Below, in pieces: positions 31,536-37,172 of a stretch of 37,172 nucleotides of DNA. The first letter of the stretch is position 1; the number at the start of each line of letters is the position of its first letter. This DNA comes from Lentisphaeria bacterium. GTDB lineage: Bacteria; Verrucomicrobiota; Lentisphaeria; Victivallales; Victivallaceae. A program made the translations under genes and the position numbers. The notes beneath the pieces were generated by a model that did not search any database, had not been told where the DNA came from, and saw nothing but the letters and a program-made list of their open reading frames with translations. The stretch is taken from contig JAFTRX010000064.1 of assembly GCA_017462015.1 (NCBI GenBank), forward strand, positions 1 to 37,172, read 5' to 3'.

Positions 31536-34105
31536 TTTTTCTTATTCCACTTTCTGTTATCTTTCCACGGCCATCCACAGCCGAAGTATTCTCTGAACGC
31601 GGCATTGCCGACGTTGACAGCACCATCATGTTGATGCGCCATCCGGAAATCTTTCAGTTCCTTGAACGCTTTAAGGAAGTTCGCCTTGTTTTCCGGAGTA
31701 TTGTTTTTCTGCATGGCGATCTGGGCGAGCCGGGTTTTGACCGTAAGCTCCGCATCCAGAAGACCGAGTTCGATAAAGTTGAGATATTTGAGAACTGCCG
31801 CTTCATCTTTGGCGGCGGTTCTGCCTTCGGAAATAAGAGCCTTGAGCGCCGCGATATTAGCAAGCGGAGTCACCTCATGAGAGATCAGTGCGTAGTTCAT
31901 AAAAGTACCACCGGCACGATTCTTGTAGCGGTTTTCTTTTTTCGCCTTTTCATTTTTGGCAGCGGTGTACTCTTCACCGTATTTCTCCAGCAGTGCGACA
32001 TACTTGCGCATAACGGGGGCTGCCTTACCGAAACACTTGACATATTCATCAATGATCTCATCGCAGGAGAGATCCGGATTTTCATGCATCCGGCAGATCA
32101 CATACAAATTGGCATTCTGCGCGCCCCACGAACCGAAGAGAGAATCCATTTCAGAACCCATCATACCGTGCTGATAAGCCCAGCGGAAATCTTCCGCAAA
32201 TCCTCTGCCGTAGAAAATCGGCACATTGGCACCGGCATGGAGCAGATTGGGACGATAGATCTGACGGACACCGGCTTTGCTCCAGCCTTCCCAGTTCGCC
32301 CGGAATCTCTGACTCTGAACCTTGGTGTAGGGATACCACAAGCCGAAAACGTTCTGGATAATGATCTCTTTATTGAGTTTCACCTCTTTCGGCGGACGGA
32401 CATAGTTGGTATAAGCATATCCCATCAGGATAACTTCGGGATCGTACTTGCGGGCCTTTTCCTGGATCGCGAGGCAGAAGCGGGCATAACGGTCACTGAG
32501 TGAAGGCTGACCTCTGCCGTCAGCACCATCTTCCCCCCAGGCGGCCGTGGACAACTGCCAACGCTGATTGTAAGCCAGCACCTTGCCCTTTGCCCAGTAT
32601 TCAGAAGTTTTGAAGTGCGGATCAGGATAGTCCCAGGCGCGGCAATCTTTACAGGTACACATTTCCGGGGTGTCGTTGAGCATCACCGAAAGGAAAGGAC
32701 GGGCATCGAAAGCCTTTTTCGCCCGGCTGATCCAATCTTTGACCACCTGATCGTGGAATCCGGTATTGGATATACACATGGGAGTCTGGAAACCGGTCTT
32801 GTCCCCATTGAGCAGCTTGCGGTTGCCGGGGTTGACCAAAGCGAAATATTCCGGATGGGTTTTGTTGAAACGCTTCCAATAGTTTCCGAAGTTGTGGGAG
32901 TAGTTGATATTTTCAACCGACTGGAAACCGTGGCGCATCAGGAACTGCCGCTGATTGTCAACAAATTTTTTGCGCGCAGCAGGGTCCTCCCAGCCGATCC
33001 ACTCCCATGAGCCGTTGAGCAGACGGCTGGACATGAGCTTGGGAGAACCGGTATAAACTTTACCGGAATAGGTGATATTTTTCGTCTGCGGAGCCACAAC
33101 GCCGTCTTCGCCGGGATAGAGCCAGCGAACGCCCAGTTCATTTTTCAAAAAGGCGTAGACACCGTAAAGTGTGCCCTGCCAGTCCGCATGCCAGTTGCTG
33201 GCAACAGTGCCATACAAGCTGCGGTCACGTCCGGCGATGTAGATGTCGCCGCCGATACTGCACACCGCCCAGCCGGAGGGTTTGAAACCTTCACAGTCGA
33301 TGCCTTTGTCAGCAGTCTGTTTGCAAGGTCCGAGCCAGATACGGGTCTTGAGATCTTTGGGCATTTCGCTTTCTCTGTAAACGGGAAGCGTCACGCCGGA
33401 AACTTTATTGATGTGGTAAGCAAGTTCCTTTGCCGCCAGCGGGTAAACCGGAAAAATCGAATCCGGAATGATGATAGCCGCACCGCTTTTGCCATCAATG
33501 ACCACTTTGACCGGATCACACTTTTCCGGCATTTTGAACTGTTTTGCCAGCGGAATACGCACCGGTTCAAAGGAGAAATCGTCAAAGTAAACTTTGCCGT
33601 CGGCGGCACCGCTGACGGTGAGGCAGCAAAGCAGCCATGCGGTATTTTTCCATTTACCGTCAGCAGGAACTTTCAGCGTATATTCCAGTTTGTGCCACTT
33701 GCCGTCAGCAAAATCGCTGCCGGGTTTCCCCACACCGGGAGAATTGGTACCGAGGAAGTTTTCCTTATAACCCTTACCCTGAAAACTCATACTGATTCTG
33801 GCATTGGGGGAAAGTCCGACCGTTTTGACCATGACCGATGCCCGGTACTCTTTTCCGGCATATCCGGGAAAGTGTTTGGTGAAACTCAATCCGCCCCGCG
33901 CCTTATTTTGAGGACCGGCGGTAATTTCCACACTGCCGGGAGATGCCGCACCTTCGGAATCGTTCCAAGCAAATTTTCCTGTGACTTTAGGAGTTTTCCA
34001 CGTTCCCCACCGATGATAGGGGTGACTGAAATTGCTTTTTTCAGCAAAGAGTGCCAGCGGCAGAAACAATGCTGCAACAAGAGATGGTTTTACAAAATTT
34101 TTCAT
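31532..34105 (-). CDS. Secreted DUF4838 protein with N-terminal carbohydrate-binding module
   Basis: An 857-residue protein with AAGGA close to the ATG and a signal peptide of about 21 residues (ending LALFA). Residues about 25-185 form a beta-sandwich carbohydrate-binding module (GGLSFTKHFPGYAGKEYRAS, GKVYFDDFSF). Residues about 200-350 are the alpha-glucuronidase-like N-domain (YPLAAKELAYHINKVSGV, GTLYGVYAFLKNELGVRWLYPGEDG). The DUF4838 core follows with CxCxxC at 483-488 (CTCKDC). Unlike the two paralogues its binding module is at the N-terminus, and a helical region ends the protein. The gene is 40 bases after the pseudopilin gene and overlaps the GH39-like gene by four bases. Confidence 0.86.
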   Translation of the reverse strand: MKNFVKPSLVAALFLPLALFAEKSNFSHPYHRWGTWKTPKVTGKFAWNDSEGAASPGSVEITAGPQNKARGGLSFTKHFPGYAGKEYRASVMVKTVGLSPNARISMSFQGKGYKENFLGTNSPGVGKPGSDFADGKWHKLEYTLKVPADGKWKNTAWLLCCLTVSGAADGKVYFDDFSFEPVRIPLAKQFKMPEKCDPVKVVIDGKSGAAIIIPDSIFPVYPLAAKELAYHINKVSGVTLPVYRESEMPKDLKTRIWLGPCKQTADKGIDCEGFKPSGWAVCSIGGDIYIAGRDRSLYGTVASNWHADWQGTLYGVYAFLKNELGVRWLYPGEDGVVAPQTKNITYSGKVYTGSPKLMSSRLLNGSWEWIGWEDPAARKKFVDNQRQFLMRHGFQSVENINYSHNFGNYWKRFNKTHPEYFALVNPGNRKLLNGDKTGFQTPMCISNTGFHDQVVKDWISRAKKAFDARPFLSVMLNDTPEMCTCKDCRAWDYPDPHFKTSEYWAKGKVLAYNQRWQLSTAAWGEDGADGRGQPSLSDRYARFCLAIQEKARKYDPEVILMGYAYTNYVRPPKEVKLNKEIIIQNVFGLWYPYTKVQSQRFRANWEGWSKAGVRQIYRPNLLHAGANVPIFYGRGFAEDFRWAYQHGMMGSEMDSLFGSWGAQNANLYVICRMHENPDLSCDEIIDEYVKCFGKAAPVMRKYVALLEKYGEEYTAAKNEKAKKENRYKNRAGGTFMNYALISHEVTPLANIAALKALISEGRTAAKDEAAVLKYLNFIELGLLDAELTVKTRLAQIAMQKNNTPENKANFLKAFKELKDFRMAHQHDGAVNVGNAAFREYFGCGWPWKDNRKWNKKK

Positions 34106-34145
34106 TATTCCTTATAATACTCCATATAATATTGGTGAATTTCAC

Positions 34146-34952
34146 TTATATTCCGCGCCAGAAATCCTTGCTCTTTTTGGAAATGTGATAGTCGTAAACA
34201 GAACGCTGGGTAGCTTCGGCATGACCGTCAAAAAAGAGGTTGGGGATGACCTTTTTATGAGCCGCAATATTTTTGGTCAGAATGCACTGCCGGAGTGCGC
34301 TGGTCCACACACTGTTCTTTTCAAGTGTAGACAGATTGTTTCCCCAGGGCATGATAAGGTAATGCACACCGCAGGTGTAGAACATCATCTTGGAAAAGTG
34401 TTTGATTTTCACCACATTCTTGCTTACCCAAGTTATGTCTTTTTCCGCACCGCTGCCGGGCAGAGCCACATCGTACTTGATATGCACATTGCCGCCATGG
34501 TTGGCGTTCAAACCGTAGTGATTGGAGGAAGATGCAATATTATCCATTTCCGGGCAACGCCAGAAGCGGGTTTTACTGTGATTCGGCAGCCAGCGTTTAG
34601 GGTTGGCATCTGAATCATTCATTCCGCCGAGCTGCCGATAATGATAGCCATAGCGGGTATTGGAAATTTCGTTCCAGATGGCACACACCTTGTACTGGTC
34701 GCTGTCATCCTGATACTGATGAGCGCCGGAACCGATCTGCTTCAACGTATTGAGACAGTTGGATGTACGCCCCCGAGCCCGGGCCTGGGTCAACGCCGGA
34801 AGCAATATCGCTGCCAATATCGCGATAATGGCGATAACAACGAGAAGCTCTATCAGGGTGAAACTGAACAGCTTCACCTGCCTGCGGGCAGATCGGTCAT
34901 TTTCTTTTCGGGAACAGCTCAAATCTTCGATCATTTTCTTCAAATCAAGCAT
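34146..34952 (-). CDS. Type II pseudopilin-like protein
   Basis: A 268-residue protein. GGAGG just upstream (near 34959-34963) fixes the start at 34952. The prepilin motif FTLIELLV is at 31-38, followed by [16 protein letters not shown], and is preceded by QVKLFS, very like QVKLYS in the pseudopilin gene at 19341. The 30-residue leader before the motif is longer and more charged than is usual. The C-terminus has H-x9-DG ([12 protein letters not shown]). It is the first gene of an operon with a DUF4838 protein and a GH39-like glycosidase, so a role in presenting or organising the glycan machinery in the envelope is plausible. Structured DNA lies just before the motif (34857-34891). Confidence 0.88.
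   Translation of the reverse strand: MLDLKKMIEDLSCSRKENDRSARRQVKLFSFTLIELLVVIAIIAILAAILLPALTQARARGRTSNCLNTLKQIGSGAHQYQDDSDQYKVCAIWNEISNTRYGYHYRQLGGMNDSDANPKRWLPNHSKTRFWRCPEMDNIASSSNHYGLNANHGGNVHIKYDVALPGSGAEKDITWVSKNVVKIKHFSKMMFYTCGVHYLIMPWGNNLSTLEKNSVWTSALRQCILTKNIAAHKKVIPNLFFDGHAEATQRSVYDYHISKKSKDFWRGI
34857..34891. repeat. Degenerate copy of the pseudopilin-leader palindromes
   Basis: On the minus strand, CTGCC-CGCA-GGCAG (34878-34891) is followed by a 22-base dyad (34857-34878) pairing throughout if one G-U pair is allowed. Position and order match the two palindromes in the pseudopilin gene at 19463-19503, although the base sequence has changed. Confidence 0.65.
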
Positions 34953-35004
34953 AATCCACCTCCATGAATGTTTTTCACTTGTTTTCCGGGTTGTTATGTG
35001 ATAT

Positions 35005-35032
35005 ATTATAGTCAAAACGGGGCATTGTACAA
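35005..35032 (-). promoter_or_regulatory. Probable promoter of the pseudopilin/DUF4838/GH39 operon
   Basis: On the minus strand, TTGTAC (35027-35032) and TATAAT (35005-35010) are 16 bases apart, about 53 bases before the start codon at 34952. It lies in the divergent region shared with the AraC gene, where that regulator may bind. Confidence 0.55.
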
Positions 35033-35154
35033 TAGGCGGTTGAAAAAAGGTTTGATGAAATCGTGCCAATTTTTGTCGTTTCTCTGCCAGTGCTGTTTTT
35101 TGATTGATTTGGGGAGTATTTTCAGGCTTTGTACTGATTAATGAATGTTTGCAC

Positions 35155-35181
35155 CTGCCGTGGCGGCAGGATTTTATTTTA
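35155..35181 (+). promoter_or_regulatory. Hairpin in the leader of the AraC gene
   Basis: CCTGCC-GTGGC-GGCAGG followed by ATTTTATTTT lies just upstream of the AraC ribosome binding site. It resembles an intrinsic terminator and could act as an attenuator in the leader or stop read-through transcription from upstream. Confidence 0.45.
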
Positions 35182-35207
35182 GAATTTCAGCCGACACAAG
35201 GAAATTT

Positions 35208-36062
35208 ATGTCAGAACAGATTTTTTATCTTCAGGATCTTCCCCGGCAGCTTCAGTTGCCGTTTCGGCTCCGGAATGTATCCTTTATGAAGGATCATATT
35301 TATATCAACCGGAACCGGACTCTTCATGTCGATCTGATAACTATATCCATGAATCACGGAGAGAAGACTTCGCGAGGACTCCGGAACGGTCAGTTGTATG
35401 AAAGTAATTCTCCGCTTCCGCATCTGGGGGTCATCCCCAAGGGAACCAGACTGCACACTTTGCAGGCTCGGAAACATGATGAACTCATCTTCACTTTCAC
35501 GCCGGAAAGTTTCGATGCTGTAACGCAGATGCTCCATCCGACTCCCGGCTATTTCCACCTCAACTCAACAATACAGGAGCTCATAGATGAGGTCAGCAGA
35601 ACCATGGAGTCCATTTTTGTTCCGGGTTCGGCGGACCGGATGGATCTGCTTTTCATTCAGCTCATAAGTGAGATCATGCTGGAAAAGAGCCTGCACAACT
35701 CTGCCGGGCTCAAAGAGCCGAAGATATATGAAATCATCTCCTATATGAACGTTCATTTCACTGAATGTATAACATTGGAAGATATCTGCCGGAAATACGC
35801 CATCAGCGCACGCACCCTTTATCGCCACTGGCGGGAAAATTTCCCGGACACTCCGGCGGATTTTCTGTTGAAAAAACGGCTGGAATATGCCGAACATCTG
35901 TTGCTTACCACCGATAAGGGCGTGCAGGAGACTGCGGTCAGCTGCGGTTTCAGCAATCCGGTATACTTCACCCAATGCTTCAGGAGAAAGTACGGAATGA
36001 GTCCTTCCGCGTTCCGCAAAAAACATTTCAATACAGAACAAACAACAGCGCAAGAAAGGTAA
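35208..36062 (+). CDS. AraC-family transcription regulator
   Basis: A 284-residue protein. AAGGA at 35198-35202 supports the ATG at 35208; the open frame begins earlier at 35145 but without a ribosome binding site. The C-terminal 100 residues are the double helix-turn-helix: ITLEDICRKYAISARTLYRH, then GVQETAVSCGFSNPVYFTQC and the signature FRRKYGMSPSAFRKKHF. The N-terminal part (about 1-180) is a beta-rich sensor domain, probably cupin-like, that would bind a sugar effector. It is divergent from the pseudopilin/DUF4838/GH39 operon 255 bases away, the classical arrangement for a regulator of that operon. Direct control is an inference. Confidence 0.92.
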   Translation: MSEQIFYLQDLPRQLQLPFRLRNVSFMKDHIYINRNRTLHVDLITISMNHGEKTSRGLRNGQLYESNSPLPHLGVIPKGTRLHTLQARKHDELIFTFTPESFDAVTQMLHPTPGYFHLNSTIQELIDEVSRTMESIFVPGSADRMDLLFIQLISEIMLEKSLHNSAGLKEPKIYEIISYMNVHFTECITLEDICRKYAISARTLYRHWRENFPDTPADFLLKKRLEYAEHLLLTTDKGVQETAVSCGFSNPVYFTQCFRRKYGMSPSAFRKKHFNTEQTTAQER

Positions 36063-36066
36063 TATT

Positions 36067-36888
36067 ATGGCAGAAATCACGATCAAATGTCCACATTGTC
36101 TCAACGATTTGAGTATTCAGCAGGAGTGGCTCGGAATGGAGTTGGAGTGTCCATTGTGTCATCAGAATTTTACCGCTCAACTGCCGCCGCAAGCTCCGGC
36201 AGCTCCGGTAAGACCGTTCATTCCGCAAAACAACGATATCGACGAAGCGGAAGCAGCTTATAAAAAACAACGGATGATAAAGCTCGGAATAAAATGCGTT
36301 CTGGGGGTGATTGCTGTTATCATCGGTATCGTCATCTACGTGAAAGTGACCGCAGTGACTCCGGAATCCGTCGGCGGCAACTGGTTGTACGCCATGACTC
36401 AAAAACGTGCCAACCGCGACAGAGCATTCGGCATGCAGGAGATCGTAAAAGCCGACTTCTTTCCGGTGGCAAGCGGCAAAGAGAACTTCTTCTACCGGAA
36501 TGCCAATTTCAACAGAGTTTCACTGCGGGAAAGCGGACATGAGGAGTATACCGGCACTATCTCTTTCTACTGCAACGGCAAACAGGTTTCCCGGGAAGTG
36601 TACATCGACCGCCGGAAAACTTTTACCAATTACTACTTCAAAGTCGATTATAATAACAATACACAACATCTGGACGAAGACAGCGGTCTGCTCTTTGAAC
36701 TGGCACAGCGCATCGACAAAAGTTTGACCGGCTGGACGGTCGTTTCTGCGAAATCTTTTGCCGGCGGACTGCTGATCTGCACCATCACCAAAGATGGGAA
36801 AAACCGTACTGTCCGCTTGAATGTCAAATTGGTAAAAGGCGAAGACAACATTGACCGCATCTGGATCGATGTGACTGAGAGTAAATAA
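36067..36888 (+). CDS. Zinc-ribbon single-pass membrane protein of unknown function
   Basis: A 273-residue protein four bases after the AraC stop, with AAAGG inside the AraC coding end as its ribosome binding site, so the pair is cotranscribed. The N-terminus is a zinc ribbon (CPHC at 8-11, CPLC at 28-31), followed by a proline/alanine linker and one transmembrane helix at about 75-98 (CVLGVIAVIIGIVIYV). The remaining 170 residues are predicted to face the outside and look alpha/beta with KQVSREVYIDRRKTFTNYYFKV. I do not recognise the family. Zinc ribbon plus one membrane helix recalls MJ0042-type proteins. Function unknown; perhaps an envelope stress component. Confidence 0.82.
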   Translation: MAEITIKCPHCLNDLSIQQEWLGMELECPLCHQNFTAQLPPQAPAAPVRPFIPQNNDIDEAEAAYKKQRMIKLGIKCVLGVIAVIIGIVIYVKVTAVTPESVGGNWLYAMTQKRANRDRAFGMQEIVKADFFPVASGKENFFYRNANFNRVSLRESGHEEYTGTISFYCNGKQVSREVYIDRRKTFTNYYFKVDYNNNTQHLDEDSGLLFELAQRIDKSLTGWTVVSAKSFAGGLLICTITKDGKNRTVRLNVKLVKGEDNIDRIWIDVTESK

Positions 36889-37172
36889 TCATTTTTTGTG
36901 AAAAATACAACCTGCGGCGGCGCCTATTCTCCAAAAAATCTCCCTGCGGCGGCGGGAGAGCCGCCTCGCCGCTCGTGCTTCGCACTCGGCGGTTGCAGTC
37001 GATTTTCCGGAGACCTCGCTCTGCGGCATTCCGCGCAGGCTTACGCCTTGCTCATGCCTTGAGAATGGTAGTTGTTGAGTTTTATTATAGTACCTTGCCA
37101 CGGCGGAGCTTCAGCGGGGACGGGTCCTTCGTGTCACCTTGATTTACCCGCAACCTTGCTCCACGATGCATC
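36889..37172. other. GC-rich structured region, no gene seen
   Basis: The final 284 bases hold several short inverted repeats (for example CTCCC/GGGAG at about 36940-36958 and an imperfect stem around 36966-36993). A minus-strand open frame of 70 codons exists but is very Arg/Ala-rich and follows the repeats, so I treat it as spurious. The sequence looks like an intergenic repeat element. Confidence 0.5.

Noticed and set aside
36889-37101. 70-codon minus-strand open frame at the window end
   Set aside because: The low-complexity Arg/Ala composition follows the inverted repeats, and there is no good start signal.

Overview
The window looks like a chromosome segment from a Lentisphaerota (Victivallales-type, gut or rumen) bacterium. 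The evidence is the gene content: three DUF4838 proteins, two type II pseudopilin-like proteins with the [17 protein letters not shown] leader and an H-x9-DG C-terminal motif, and many lone glycoside hydrolases without SusC/SusD partners. The assignment is inferred from protein families only.

Region 1 (1 to about 11,742) is visibly AT-richer than the rest and looks like an acquired island. It carries eight closely packed plus-strand genes (210-10680). In order they are: a zinc-ribbon protein with a gingipain/caspase-like (C25, clan CD) protease domain; a 78-residue protein; a zinc-ribbon/SPFH/coiled-coil protein (YdjI-like); a zinc-ribbon/Sel1-repeat protein; a PD-(D/E)XK nuclease-like protein; a zinc-ribbon/AIM24 protein; an ankyrin-repeat protein; and a secreted protein of unknown role. 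Four of the eight begin with the same kind of zinc ribbon. A small serine recombinase follows on the minus strand. Next comes a truncated tRNA-Arg(CCG): the 5' half and anticodon loop are present and the 3' half is gone. I think this operon is the candidate undescribed system, possibly a membrane-stress or anti-phage conflict module with a protease and a nuclease as effectors. That role is an inference.

Region 2 (11,862-15,550) is a four-gene operon behind a good sigma70-type promoter: a GDSL/SGNH esterase of the rhamnogalacturonan-acetylesterase type, a PHP-domain hydrolase, a sugar-phosphate isomerase/epimerase-like TIM barrel and a sialidase-like Asp-box protein. It probably deacetylates and processes plant or host glycan fragments. 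A YigZ/IMPACT gene faces it (15,561-16,154, minus).

Region 3 (16,280-27,513) is a glycan-degradation cluster with its own consensus promoter: DUF4838 protein, pseudopilin, TPR protein, second DUF4838 protein, GH1 beta-glycosidase and a large GH20-like TIM-barrel protein. It is followed by a small RRM RNA-binding protein on the minus strand with its own terminator and promoter.

Region 4 (28,294-30,186) holds a pyridoxamine kinase gene and a metallo-beta-lactamase-fold gene, ending in a strong terminator. Region 5 (30,207-36,888) is a divergent pair. A minus-strand operon (pseudopilin, DUF4838 protein, GH39-like glycosidase) faces a plus-strand AraC regulator followed by a zinc-ribbon membrane protein. 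The AraC protein is the obvious candidate regulator of the glycosidase operon. The last 284 bases are GC-rich, structured and apparently non-coding.
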